The position numbers and the translations under genes are program-made. The notes under the pieces were generated by a model. The model was not told the origin of the DNA. It did no database searches and was given only the letters and a program-made list of their open reading frames with translations. This document shows positions 1 to 8,424 of a stretch of DNA of 36,460 nucleotides, one piece after another (position 1 is the first letter of the stretch; each line of letters opens with the position of its first letter). Source of the DNA: Segetibacter sp. (GTDB taxonomy: Bacteria; Bacteroidota; Bacteroidia; Chitinophagales; Chitinophagaceae); assembly GCA_025963675.1 (NCBI GenBank), contig JAOQAJ010000323.1, positions 1-36,460 on the forward strand, read 5' to 3'.

Positions 1-6
1 ATAAGT

Positions 7-34
7 AAAGGGGAAGTCTAACAACTTCCCCTTT
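7..34. terminator. Bidirectional intrinsic terminator
   Basis: Perfect 11-bp inverted repeat (AAAGGGGAAGT / ACTTCCCCTTT) with a 6-nt loop. The right side runs into T-rich sequence on the plus strand, and the flanking A residues give a T tract on the minus strand. It lies about 70 bp past the stop of the DUF4142 gene (-) and could also end an unseen plus-strand gene to the left of the window. Confidence 0.8.
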
Positions 35-104
35 ATTTATTTTATATCTGCCCTGAGATCTAAGTTCAGCGATTCGAACCACAATTCCGAATGCCATCAG
101 TTGA

Positions 105-746
105 TCAAACGGTATGAGTAATTTTCGATTTCTCCTTTGCTCCGGGAATTTTTAATAATAAATCTCTGTGACTTTTAATTTTTGGTATCGCTCTCAGCAC
201 TGCAGCTTTCAATGCGGGATCTTTTACCAGGCTTAGAAAACTTTCAAGCTCTACAATTTTTGCTTCATGCATCGCCAGCATTTTTCCCGCCCATTCCTGG
301 TCAAATGCCGGTCCTGAAGCCACGTTTATTTCCGGACCTGTCATATCATTTCCATGCTCTTGAACAGCAACTTTTTTTTGTAATGCAAGTTTTGTAAGAT
401 CATTTAGTATAGTTGTATGATCCGCTACCATTAAAGCTGCAACTTTTTTTACCATTGTTGAGCTTCCCTTGGTTTGGCCGAGTTTTGATAACTGTATTTC
501 CATCCTGTTATCCATAATGCTTTTAGTGAGAAAGGCAGTGTCAGATAAGATGGCCATGCTGTTGTATGGATTTGCAGGCTTCACCGCCATTCTATTATCG
601 ACTTTTCCAGGGTTAACATTCATCGAATCGTTTGCATGGCCGGCTTTTATCGTATCTCTCGACGTTTGGGAGAAAGAAAAGTTAGCGGCAAAAACTATTG
701 ATAAACTAAAGATTGCCTTCGTTAGGGCCCATTGTAACTTTTTCAT
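105..746 (-). CDS. DUF4142 domain-containing exported protein
   Basis: Predicted periplasmic protein of 213 aa with a four-helix, ferritin-like DUF4142 fold. Its function is not established. I chose the ATG at 746 because it gives a typical signal peptide (MKKLQWALTK, hydrophobic core, FSFSQ cleavage region); the open frame extends 15 codons further upstream without one. The conserved part begins near FLTKSIMDNRMEIQLSKLG, followed by a VADHTTILNDL stretch typical of DUF4142 helices. The segment between the signal and the domain (about residues 28-70) is Asn/Ser/Met-rich and probably disordered. It is followed by a terminator at 7-34 and separated by about 100 bp from pdxJ, which is on the same strand, so co-transcription is possible. 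Family assignment is confident; the role (often guessed as stress-related) is not. Confidence 0.85.
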   Translation of the reverse strand: MKKLQWALTKAIFSLSIVFAANFSFSQTSRDTIKAGHANDSMNVNPGKVDNRMAVKPANPYNSMAILSDTAFLTKSIMDNRMEIQLSKLGQTKGSSTMVKKVAALMVADHTTILNDLTKLALQKKVAVQEHGNDMTGPEINVASGPAFDQEWAGKMLAMHEAKIVELESFLSLVKDPALKAAVLRAIPKIKSHRDLLLKIPGAKEKSKITHTV

Positions 747-852
747 AATTTGAAGTTTTACGACCAGTTTACAATCAATATCAACGTTCACTTTAGCCTC
801 AAAAAATTATTCCGGATTTTATTAAAGGACCTTGAAATTTTCATTAATTCGC

Positions 853-1569
853 CTATTGCAACTGCCGTTTATACATTTGAACAGCGTTTTCGTAACCGAG
901 ATAAATGGCATCGCAAACAAGTGCATGACCTATCGAAACTTCAAGTAGCCCCGGAATATTTTGAGCGAAGTATTTTAGGTTTTGTAAGTCAAGATCATGT
1001 CCTGCATTGATACCTAAACCTAATTCGTTGGCTGCTTTTGCCGCTTCGACATAAGGTCTTATCGCATCTTCTTTTTTCTCCGCAAAATGTTTTGCATAAC
1101 CTTCAGTGTACAATTCAATTCTATCTGTGCCGGTTGCTTTTGCCCCTTCCACCATTCTTACATCCGGATCAACAAAGATCGACGTACGGATACCTGCATT
1201 TTTAAAAACTGAAATAATATCGACCAAATAATCTTTGTGGGCAATGGTATCCCAGCCATGATTTGAAGTGATCTGGCCAAGTGCATCCGGCACCAGGGTT
1301 ACCTGGGCAGGTTTTACTTCCAGCACCAGGTCTACAAATTTTTGCTCCTGTGAGTTTCCTTCGATATTAAACTCGGTTTTAATTGCCTGCTTTATTTCTC
1401 TTACGTCACTATATCTAATGTGTCTTTCATCAGGCCGTGGATGTACCGTAACCCCATCCGCTCCAAACCTTTCCGCATCAAGTGCAGCCTTTAAAACGTT
1501 CGGGTTATCACCACCCCGGCTATTTCTTAAAGTAGCAAATTTGTTGATGTTTATGCTAAGTTTTGTCAT
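853..1569 (-). CDS. pdxJ: Pyridoxine 5'-phosphate synthase PdxJ
   Basis: Condenses 1-deoxy-D-xylulose 5-phosphate with 3-amino-2-oxopropyl phosphate to form pyridoxine 5'-phosphate, the last ring-forming step of the DXP-dependent vitamin B6 pathway; cytoplasmic. At 238 aa it has the normal length for this TIM-barrel family. Visible family residues: the SININKFATLRNSRGG start, H43 and R45 in VTVHPRPDERH, H50, E70 in NIEGNSQ, and H191 in GINAGHDL, matching the catalytic His/Glu/His set known from E. coli PdxJ. I chose the ATG at 1569, not the upstream in-frame start at 1608, because a perfect -7 box (TACCTTTG) lies at 1574-1581 between them, so a longer protein could not be made from that promoter. 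Divergent from the UbiD-family gene across a repeat-rich spacer. Confidence 0.97.
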   Translation of the reverse strand: MTKLSININKFATLRNSRGGDNPNVLKAALDAERFGADGVTVHPRPDERHIRYSDVREIKQAIKTEFNIEGNSQEQKFVDLVLEVKPAQVTLVPDALGQITSNHGWDTIAHKDYLVDIISVFKNAGIRTSIFVDPDVRMVEGAKATGTDRIELYTEGYAKHFAEKKEDAIRPYVEAAKAANELGLGINAGHDLDLQNLKYFAQNIPGLLEVSIGHALVCDAIYLGYENAVQMYKRQLQ

Positions 1570-1573
1570 AGGG

Positions 1574-1581
1574 CAAAGGTA
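1574..1581 (-). promoter_or_regulatory. Bacteroidota -7 box of pdxJ
   Basis: Reads TACCTTTG followed by C on the minus strand, an exact match to the Bacteroidota TAnnTTTG element. Only 4 bases separate it from the pdxJ ATG, implying a very short or absent 5' leader. A TTG lies upstream but at 24-nt spacing, longer than the usual 19-21, so the -33 half is not convincing. Confidence 0.6.
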
Positions 1582-1606
1582 GGGAAAGCTGCGGGTTGGG
1601 GGCGTC

Positions 1607-1900
1607 AAGCTACTAGCTGCTAGCCTCTAGCTTTCGTGTTTTGTTAAAAAGCTGCTATTCGTTAGCCGCTAGCTTTCAGCCTCCGTTTTTTGCAAAAATC
1701 CGGCTTACTCCATGCATTTATGTGAAATCGGCAAACGCCCCGGTGGAAGCTAGCTAGGATTATCACCACTTCCCTACGCTAGTGGGATCTAAAATAACAA
1801 ACGAGCAGCTAAAGGCTAGCAGCTCACTTTTGCAGCTTACTTTTGCATCTCTGGCCTGGCCGCCATGGCTTTCAAAGCTAGTAGCTAACAGCTAGCAGCT
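1607..1900. repeat. CTAGC-rich repeat block between pdxJ and ubiD
   Basis: The divergent spacer holds five clusters of GCTAGC/CTAGCAGCT-type words: 1607-1634, 1650-1680, 1746-1757, 1803-1826 and 1874-1900. The left cluster (AAGCTACTAGCTGCTAGC) resembles the reverse complement of the right one (CTAGTAGCTAACAGCTAGCA), so the block has rough inverted ends about 290 bp apart. Two tandem pairs are visible: CTAGCTTTC followed by a T-rich then A-rich stretch near 1627 and 1669, and GCTAGCAGCTyA followed by a TTTTGCA/TTCGCA-like segment near 1815 and 1891. No coding frame runs through it. It may be a small non-autonomous (REP/MITE-like) element or an expanded regulatory region. Confidence 0.6.
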
Positions 1901-1908
1901 TATCTTCG
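1901..1908 (+). promoter_or_regulatory. Possible -7 box of the UbiD-family gene
   Basis: TATCTTCG differs from TAnnTTTG at one position and lies directly upstream of the ATG at 1914. A perfect copy of the element (TACTTTTG) lies at 1838-1845 in the preceding repeat unit and could give a leader of roughly 60 nt. Which one is used cannot be decided from sequence. Confidence 0.35.
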
Positions 1909-1913
1909 CATCT

Positions 1914-3749
1914 ATGACCTATCGCTCTCTCGAACAATGTTTGGTTGACCTTGAAAAACACGGGCATTTGGTTCGAATAAAGGAAGAAGTGGATCCTCAT
2001 CTTGAAATGGCTGCAATTCATTTGCGGGTTCATGAAGCTGGCGGACCGGCATTGTTATTTGAAAATGTGAAAGGATCTAAATACCGGGCAGCTTCAAACA
2101 TCTTTGGAACTTTAGAAAGAAGCAAGTTCATTTTCAGGGATACATTAGAGTCAGTGCAAAAACTGGTAGAATTAAAAAATGACCCGATAAAGGCAATTAA
2201 GCAGCCATTTAAAAATCTGAAGACAGGTTTGGCGGCAATGAAAGCATTTCCATTAAAAAATCCTGCAGAAAAGCCAGTGCTTGCAGACGAGATTAAAATT
2301 TCAGATTTACCGCTAATTAAACATTGGCCGATGGACGGTGGCGCGTTTGTAACGTTGCCGCAGGTGTATACAGAAGATATAGACAAGCCGGGAATAATGA
2401 GCGCAAACCTGGGCATGTACCGCATACAATTGTCAGGTAACGAGTATGAGCTAAACAAAGAAATTGGATTGCATTACCAGTTGCACCGGGGCATTGGTAT
2501 TCATCAAACCAAGGCAAACAAAAAAGGCGAGGCATTAAAGGTTAGTTGTTTTGTAGGAGGGCCACCATCACATACTCTATCGGCAGTGATGCCTTTGCCG
2601 GAAGGTATCAGTGAAATGACATTTGCAGGAGTGTTGGGTGCCCGACGCTTCAGGTATACTTATCGTGATGGGTTTTGCATAAGTACCGACGCTGATTTTG
2701 TGATAACAGGCGAGGTGCTTCCAGGGGAAAATAAACCTGAGGGGCCTTTTGGAGATCACCTCGGGTATTATAGCCTTACTCATTCCTTCCCGTTAATGAG
2801 GGTAAGAAAAGTTTATGCAAGAAAAAATGCCATCTGGCCTTTCACAGTTGTCGGACGTCCACCGCAGGAAGACACCAGCTTTGGACAATTGATACACGAA
2901 ATAACGGGGGATGCAATTCCAAATGAAGTTCCCGGTTTAAAAGAGGTGAATGCGGTAGATGCAGCAGGCGTACACCCATTGTTACTTGCTATAGGAAGCG
3001 AAAGATATACTCCATACATGCCGGTGAAACAGCCCGCTGAAATTCTTACCATCGCAAATCACATTCTCGGTACAGGGCAACTAAGCCTTGCCAAATTCTT
3101 ATTTATTACTGCTGATGATACGAACCAGTTAAGAACAACAAGGGTGGAAGAATATATGAAATACCTTCTTCAACGAATTGATTTAACCAGGGATGTACAC
3201 TTTTATACCAATACGACAATTGATACATTGGATTATTCGGGAACAGGCTTAAACAGTGGAAGCAAGGTAGTTTTTGCAGCTTTCGGCGATGTGAAAAGAG
3301 AATTATGTACTGAAGTGCCCGCCATTTTAAGAGACCTGCAAAACTTTGAAAATCCTACTATTTGTATGCCCGGAGTTGTTGCATTACAAACCAGTAAGTT
3401 TACTACTTATGAGGCAGCTCGACAGGAGATGGGTAGTTTGAATGAGCAACTTAAAGATCAGGAATTGACTCTGGCCGAGGCAGCATTTATTGTTGTGTGT
3501 GATGATAGTACTTTTATTTCAGCAACACTTAATAATTATCTGTGGGTAACGTACACTCGTTGCAATCCTTCGCATGATATTCATGGCGTAAACTCTTTTA
3601 CCTGCAACAAACATTGGGGCTGTAAAGGTCCGTTAATTATTGATGCGCGAATAAAGCCTCACCACGCACCGCCTGTCGAAAAAGATCCTGCAACTGAAAG
3701 AAGAATTGACAGGTTATTCAGTAGCGGTGGAAGTTTATATAACAAATAG
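1914..3749 (+). CDS. UbiD-family (de)carboxylase
   Basis: A 611-aa member of the UbiD family, which uses prenylated FMN to remove carboxylates from unsaturated or aromatic acids; cytoplasmic. Family features: the N-terminal MTYRSLEQCLVDLEKHGHL segment, FVGGPPSHTLSA near residue 213, and the conserved acidic block GEVLPGENKPEGPFGDHLGYYS, containing E267, E272 and E276, where the UbiD catalytic glutamates sit. The C-terminal KGPLIIDAR motif is also typical. Bacteroidota homologues are usually named menaquinone/ubiquinone decarboxylase, but no quinone-pathway gene is present here, so the substrate is open. The partner flavin prenyltransferase (UbiX) is not in the window. The terminator at 3762-3792 follows the stop. 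Confidence 0.9.
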   Translation: MTYRSLEQCLVDLEKHGHLVRIKEEVDPHLEMAAIHLRVHEAGGPALLFENVKGSKYRAASNIFGTLERSKFIFRDTLESVQKLVELKNDPIKAIKQPFKNLKTGLAAMKAFPLKNPAEKPVLADEIKISDLPLIKHWPMDGGAFVTLPQVYTEDIDKPGIMSANLGMYRIQLSGNEYELNKEIGLHYQLHRGIGIHQTKANKKGEALKVSCFVGGPPSHTLSAVMPLPEGISEMTFAGVLGARRFRYTYRDGFCISTDADFVITGEVLPGENKPEGPFGDHLGYYSLTHSFPLMRVRKVYARKNAIWPFTVVGRPPQEDTSFGQLIHEITGDAIPNEVPGLKEVNAVDAAGVHPLLLAIGSERYTPYMPVKQPAEILTIANHILGTGQLSLAKFLFITADDTNQLRTTRVEEYMKYLLQRIDLTRDVHFYTNTTIDTLDYSGTGLNSGSKVVFAAFGDVKRELCTEVPAILRDLQNFENPTICMPGVVALQTSKFTTYEAARQEMGSLNEQLKDQELTLAEAAFIVVCDDSTFISATLNNYLWVTYTRCNPSHDIHGVNSFTCNKHWGCKGPLIIDARIKPHHAPPVEKDPATERRIDRLFSSGGSLYNK

Positions 3750-3761
3750 TGGTTTAAAATA

Positions 3762-3792
3762 AAAAAGCTTCGCAACATTTGCGAAGCTTTTT
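3762..3792. terminator. Bidirectional intrinsic terminator
   Basis: Perfect 14-bp stem (core AAAAAGCTTCGCAA) closed by a CAT loop, with an A tract on the left and a T tract on the right. It sits between convergent genes: 13 bp after the UbiD-family stop and about 20 bp past the stop of the DUF2911 gene (-). It should end both transcripts. Confidence 0.92.
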
Positions 3793-3810
3793 ACGATTTC
3801 TTGCATAGCA

Positions 3811-4332
3811 TTATATAACTGTAAAGCTGACGAGTTTGTCTCCCCACATTAAAGAAACCTTTCCGTCGTTGTTCACTTTAAACGTCATTTTCTCCGTAAT
3901 CGCCGGTGCTTTTTGCGTCTCTACCTCAACCCGCAGCGCATCATCACCCTGCGTGTAATTTGTACCCCACTGGTTCCAGGTTTTATTAAAAATAATTGTC
4001 CATTTTTTCTCTCCCGGAAGACTGTATAAGCCATACTTACCCGCCGCTAATGGGTATTTGCCTTCAATTTTTGCGTCTTTGCTGATCTCGAAAACAGTGG
4101 CTTCATTTGCGCCGGTACGCCAAACCTTGCCATAGGGCGCTATGTCTGTTCCAATAGTTCTGCCCTTAACACTCGGTTGACTGTAGTTTATAGTTATGGT
4201 ATTTCCCGAAGCAGTGGTGGCAGTTGCTGTCGCAGGCGGGCTTGGCCTTTTTGATTTGTCATCCTGGGCGAAGCTGTAAGCACTGCTAAGTAGAGTCGTT
4301 GCCAGTATTGTGGCAACTAAGATTTTTTTCAT
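3811..4332 (-). CDS. DUF2911 domain-containing exported protein
   Basis: A 173-aa secreted or periplasmic protein with an N-terminal signal peptide (MKKILVATILATTLLSSAYSFAQ), followed by a single DUF2911 domain. Recognisable family blocks are ITINYSQPSVKGR, PYGKVWRTGANEAT, LAAGKYGLYSLPGE and WTIIFNKTWNQWG, all in the usual order. The function of the family is unknown; it is a small beta-rich domain very common in Bacteroidota. It is a single gene with its own upstream spacer and the shared terminator 3762-3792 downstream. The start is supported by the signal peptide. Confidence 0.88.
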   Translation of the reverse strand: MKKILVATILATTLLSSAYSFAQDDKSKRPSPPATATATTASGNTITINYSQPSVKGRTIGTDIAPYGKVWRTGANEATVFEISKDAKIEGKYPLAAGKYGLYSLPGEKKWTIIFNKTWNQWGTNYTQGDDALRVEVETQKAPAITEKMTFKVNNDGKVSLMWGDKLVSFTVI

Positions 4333-4742
4333 AATCGTTTAATTTTATCAAAAGTTATATAAAATAATAGTCAGGAACAGAAAAATGTAACAAAGGTTTG
4401 AATTATCTCAAAAAGGATTAACCTTCCTATTTTCACCAGGTTTATTTGTTATTCACATTCGTTAGTAAAATAATCCTCTAATTTATTGAAATGCTGGTAA
4501 TTATGCAACCGGAGCTTCTTTTTTCTAGTCTGATAAAAGAATAGGCGGTTGGTAGCGTAGAAGGGGCAGAAGCAATACTTTTCTTTATTTTTCAATAGCT
4601 ATCAAATTTTCTATTATTATTGCAATTATTTGGTTTTTAATACTTTATGATAATTAATAGAAAGCTTAAGTAATTCCCTTATGCGAGAATTGGCTAATAT
4701 TCAGAACGTCACCTAACGATCGCTAAAAAAAAGGATAAAAAA
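4333..4742. other. Intergenic spacer, AT-rich
   Basis: About 410 bp between the divergent DUF2911 gene (-) and the small ORF at 4743 (+). No ORF of note, repeat or hairpin was recognised. On the minus strand near 4348-4356 there is TAACTTTTG, one base longer than a consensus -7 box, which is a weak candidate for the DUF2911 promoter. Confidence 0.4.
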
Positions 4743-4967
4743 ATGGAAGTGAGCCTCAAAGACGAACAGGCAGTAACTGTTAGCTATATGAATAATGAAA
4801 GTCGTAAAATGGCTGAAGCTGCGAAGCAGGACATGGTAGAGAAGTTGCAGGAGAGAATCCGGGAACTGGAACTCGAATTACAAAATCAAAAAAGATCTTC
4901 GGAGAAAGGTGATAAGTTACTGAAGGTAATGTGGGGTGATGATTTTAACGACGATTCATTACATTAA
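4743..4967 (+). CDS. Small hypothetical coiled-coil protein
   Basis: A 74-aa ORF of unknown function. Residues about 20-55 (MAEAAKQDMVEKLQERIREL and onward) form a strongly charged heptad-like helix, likely a coiled coil. The C-terminus is acidic (GDDFNDDSLH). No signal peptide or membrane segment. A purine-rich AAAAGGAT stretch lies just upstream of the ATG. The composition looks protein-like and not random, but no family was recognised, and it is flanked by long non-coding spacers, so it may be a small regulator, an adaptor or a chance ORF. Confidence 0.5.
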   Translation: MEVSLKDEQAVTVSYMNNESRKMAEAAKQDMVEKLQERIRELELELQNQKRSSEKGDKLLKVMWGDDFNDDSLH

Positions 4968-5916
4968 TAGAATGCCTTTTATATACCTTTTGGGGGAAGT
5001 TCGTTGAATAGGCTTCTGCGCTACGCATCCCTTCTTAGAAAAACTCTTACTCTGTCAACTTTTTTTAGCTCGACTCCCCACAATTTCCGGTGTAGATGAA
5101 TAAATTATACGAAAAATAGAAAAAGGGAAAAATTCTTAGTTTTTGAAACGGGCTGACCCTTCCGGCGCTTAGAAAAAATGTTTTGATTTCTCCTCTCCAT
5201 TACTCGATTCTTAACTTCCATAAAGCTTAGACGCTTTCCTGAACCTGAGCGTGTCGTTTTTCTAACCGGCTTTTTCTCTCAAGATCTACTCTGCTTTAAT
5301 TAGTCAAAGTTTACACATTCGTGGGTAACAGTTTCTACATCTTATGTATTATTTTAGTTATATGTGCGTGTTCGAAAAAAAATGTCAAAAGAGAAAAGAG
5401 CATCGTTTTTTGTTAAAAGAACTTATGTAACTGTGCAGAAGTGCTATCGAAAATGAACGCAGTACAAAGGCAAATACGATTATAACAACTTAAGAACTAA
5501 TAGAAAAGGGGCTCATGAAGAAATTAGGCAGGACAGTTATTCTTGAGAAATATAAAACTGCGTTCCTGCAATTCCCGTTTAGCTATTAACAATCCCCTTT
5601 TCCTTAGACCGGTTTTGCGAGTATGTTTAAAAAAAGGCACGCTTTTTTGCCTTAGTATTATACAGGAGGGCAATCTATTATGAATTTTGAAATGAATTAC
5701 AGAAAGGATAGGGATTCTTTCTTTTACCACACAGGAAAATTTGTGTAATACAAACACAAATCAGTAACATCAAAAAATTATTTATAGCATAAAGCCTACG
5801 CTGTGCATTAATCATATTGCTTGGGTAATATGACGCGGATGCTTTTGTAAAAAAGGGCTAAAAAAAATTGGAGCAATTCGAAAGAAGCTCGGATTAGTTA
5901 ATTCAAAAAACAGGTT
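4968..5916. other. Long gene-poor spacer
   Basis: Nearly 950 bp without a convincing gene. A minus-strand ORF at 5524-5757 has unremarkable composition and no recognisable domain. A 22-codon plus-strand ORF at 5680-5748 (MNFEMNYRKDRDSFFYHTGK start) is preceded by AGGAGGG at a plausible distance, but it is too short to call. Pyrimidine-rich stretches around 5030-5300 show no obvious coding frame. I see no clear hairpin terminator here. Confidence 0.5.
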
Positions 5917-8115
5917 ATGCTTGCAGGAAATCAAATTGAAATTTGGGGCGGAATTGAAGGGACGATAAACAGGGTAAGAGATGCATATCACGATCAGTCA
6001 GAATATTCAGGGCATTATACGCGTGAAGGAGATATAGATTTGATTGCATCGCTAGGAATTAAAATGTTGCGATACCCGGTACTCTGGGAAAAACACCAAC
6101 CACAGAAAGATACCGTTATAGACTGGGCATTTGTTGAAAAGAATCTTAACCGGTTAAAGGAGTTAAACGTAGAACCAATTGCCGGGTTAGTACATCATGG
6201 AAGCGGCCCTGTGTACGTCAACTTCTTTGATGGAAGTTTCGAAGAAGGAGTGGCTAATTATGCAAGGCTGGTAGCAGAGAAGTTTCCATGGTTAGAATAT
6301 TATACGCCAGTGAATGAGCCGCTAACAACAGCGCGGTTTTGCGGACTCTATGGTCATTGGTATCCTCATAAAGCTGACGATTATAGCTTTTACAAAATAT
6401 TGTTGAGCGAGTTAAAGGCTACCGTAATGGCTATGAAGGCAATCAGGGAAATAAACCCAAATGCAAAGCTGATACAAACAGAAGACCTTGCGAAATGCTA
6501 CAGTACACCCTTGCTTAAATACCAGGCAGATTTCGAAAACGATCGTCGTTGGATTTCTTATGATTTGCTTTGCGGTCGGGTAGACAGCAAGCACCCAATG
6601 TGGAGGTTCCTGACTGAAGAAGTAGGGTTAACGGCAGCAGAGCTCCATTATTTCCGTGATAATTATTGTATTCCTCATGTTTGCGGCTTCAACTATTACC
6701 TTACTTCCGAAAGGTATTTAGACCATCATATGTCTAAATATCCGAAGCAATATCACGGAGGAAATGGAAAACATAGATACGCAGATATTGAAACAGTATT
6801 GATACCGCTAAAGGAGGAATCTGGCCCGTACCTGCTGTTAAAGGAAGCATATGAACATCTACAGTTGCCATTAGCTATTACGGAATGCCATCTTCATAGC
6901 ACACGTGAAGAGCAAATGAGATGGTTTAATGAGATGTGGGAAACGGTCAATGAGCTGAAGGCAGATGGGGTAGATATTCGTGCATTAACAGCGTGGGCAA
7001 TATTTGGCCTTCACGGCTGGAATAAATTGGTAACAGAGCCGTGGGGAACTTATGAGCCGGGAGTGTTTAATCTCAGCACCGGCTGTCCCAGGCCTACAGC
7101 TCTTGCCAGGCTCATACAGGTGCTTACGAAACATAAAGTGTATTATCATCCTGTGCTCGAAACAGCGGGCTGGTGGAGAAGAGATACACGGGTACGGTAT
7201 CCGGTAAACAATGTAGTTAAGATGAAGGTCAGGAAACACTCCCCTAAATGCCAACCACTTTTAATACTAGGGAGGTCGGGAACACTGGGAAGTGCGTTCA
7301 GCAAAATCTGCACAGAGAGAAACATTCATCATATTCTCCTTAGCCGTGCAGATGTAGATATCACAGACGGTGAAACAATGGAACAGGTAATCCAGGAACT
7401 GCATCCGTGGGCTATTATAAATGCCGCAGGATATGTAAGGGTTGATGACGCAGAAAATGCACCCGAAACATGCTTCGATGCAAATTGTAAAGGTGCTTCA
7501 GTTCTTGCTGAAGTGTGCCAGAGGCATCCTGTAAAACTGATGACATTTTCTACGGACCTCGTTTTTGATGGAACAAAAAATGACCCCTACGTAGAAAGCG
7601 ACGAGGTAAATCCGTTGAACGTATACGGCCAAAGTAAAGCAAAAGCTGAAGAAAATGTTTTAAGCACAAATCCAAATGCACTCGTTATCAGAACAAGTAG
7701 TTTCTTTAGTCCCTGGGATCACTTGAACTTTGTTACTAACACCCTTGCTGATCTTAAGGAAGGCAGAACAGTGACAGTAGCAGATGATGTTGTTATATCA
7801 CCCACCTATGTTCCTGATCTTGTAAATGAGTCTCTGGATCTTTTGTTAGATAATGAACATGGAATATTCCACTTATCAAATCACGGTAAAATAACATGGG
7901 CAGACCTTGCCCGTAAAGTAGCTGAAATGGCAGGTTGTGATGAAAATTTGGTTAATGCGAAGCCATTACGCAAAATGCGGCTCAAAGCAAAGAGGCCTTA
8001 TTACAGCGTATTGCAGAGTGAAAAAGGTATAAAGTTGCCGACATTGGAAAATGCATTACAGCGGTATTTTGAGGCGGTTGCAAACGTTTATCAATCTGGT
8101 GCGATCGCGGTGTAG
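5917..8115 (+). CDS. Family 1 glycosyl hydrolase-like / RmlD-like SDR fusion protein
   Basis: A two-domain protein of 732 aa. Residues about 5-410 resemble family 1 glycosyl hydrolases (beta-glucosidase type) and keep both catalytic glutamates: the acid/base E134 in TPVNEP and the nucleophile E323 in LAITEC. Residues about 445-725 resemble dTDP-4-dehydrorhamnose reductase (RmlD), an extended SDR: the nucleotide-binding GRSGTLG (G452, G455, G458), FSTDLVFDG, and the YxxxK pair Y570/K574. No signal peptide, so probably cytoplasmic. The hydrolase half is shorter than a typical GH1 enzyme (about 450 aa). Similar fusions are, as I recall, found in other bacteria, but their substrate is unclear; a role in sugar-nucleotide or glycoside metabolism is inference. 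Single gene, followed by the terminator at 8141-8180. Confidence 0.88.
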   Translation: MLAGNQIEIWGGIEGTINRVRDAYHDQSEYSGHYTREGDIDLIASLGIKMLRYPVLWEKHQPQKDTVIDWAFVEKNLNRLKELNVEPIAGLVHHGSGPVYVNFFDGSFEEGVANYARLVAEKFPWLEYYTPVNEPLTTARFCGLYGHWYPHKADDYSFYKILLSELKATVMAMKAIREINPNAKLIQTEDLAKCYSTPLLKYQADFENDRRWISYDLLCGRVDSKHPMWRFLTEEVGLTAAELHYFRDNYCIPHVCGFNYYLTSERYLDHHMSKYPKQYHGGNGKHRYADIETVLIPLKEESGPYLLLKEAYEHLQLPLAITECHLHSTREEQMRWFNEMWETVNELKADGVDIRALTAWAIFGLHGWNKLVTEPWGTYEPGVFNLSTGCPRPTALARLIQVLTKHKVYYHPVLETAGWWRRDTRVRYPVNNVVKMKVRKHSPKCQPLLILGRSGTLGSAFSKICTERNIHHILLSRADVDITDGETMEQVIQELHPWAIINAAGYVRVDDAENAPETCFDANCKGASVLAEVCQRHPVKLMTFSTDLVFDGTKNDPYVESDEVNPLNVYGQSKAKAEENVLSTNPNALVIRTSSFFSPWDHLNFVTNTLADLKEGRTVTVADDVVISPTYVPDLVNESLDLLLDNEHGIFHLSNHGKITWADLARKVAEMAGCDENLVNAKPLRKMRLKAKRPYYSVLQSEKGIKLPTLENALQRYFEAVANVYQSGAIAV

Positions 8116-8140
8116 TGGAGTGTAGATTGATACCGTTTCA

Positions 8141-8180
8141 AAAACGCGTTTGTTCTATGAAGAGCAAACGCGTTTTTTTT
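8141..8180 (+). terminator. Intrinsic terminator after the GH1/RmlD fusion gene
   Basis: 12-bp perfect stem AAAACGCGTTTG / CAAACGCGTTTT with a 12-nt loop, followed by a run of eight T. It starts 25 bp after the stop codon. Confidence 0.9.
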
Positions 8181-8424
8181 ATAAGCTTTTTTATAACGCC
8201 ATTATTGCCTCATAAGTTTCTTCCACAGTTTACACTATTACAGTCGGTCGTAGCAATTCCCTAAACTTTTGTTCCGCGTTTACTGCAAATAAAATGTTTC
8301 GGTTATTATTGGTTTAGCGAAAAAAGTATCTTAAATGGTATTTCCAATGGATGGATTAAACTTAAAAAATAAAAGCGTATTTTTCTATTTTTAACCACTA
8401 TTCGAAAAACTAAAATCAAGAAAA

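Noticed and set aside
61-104. GATTCGAACC, resembling the complement of a tRNA T-loop, near the left edge.
   Set aside because: Neighbouring bases do not form the T stem, acceptor stem or anticodon arm; there is no tRNA cloverleaf.
5524-5757. Minus-strand ORF of 77 codons in the gene-poor spacer.
   Set aside because: No recognisable domain, signal or conserved composition; likely chance in AT-rich DNA.
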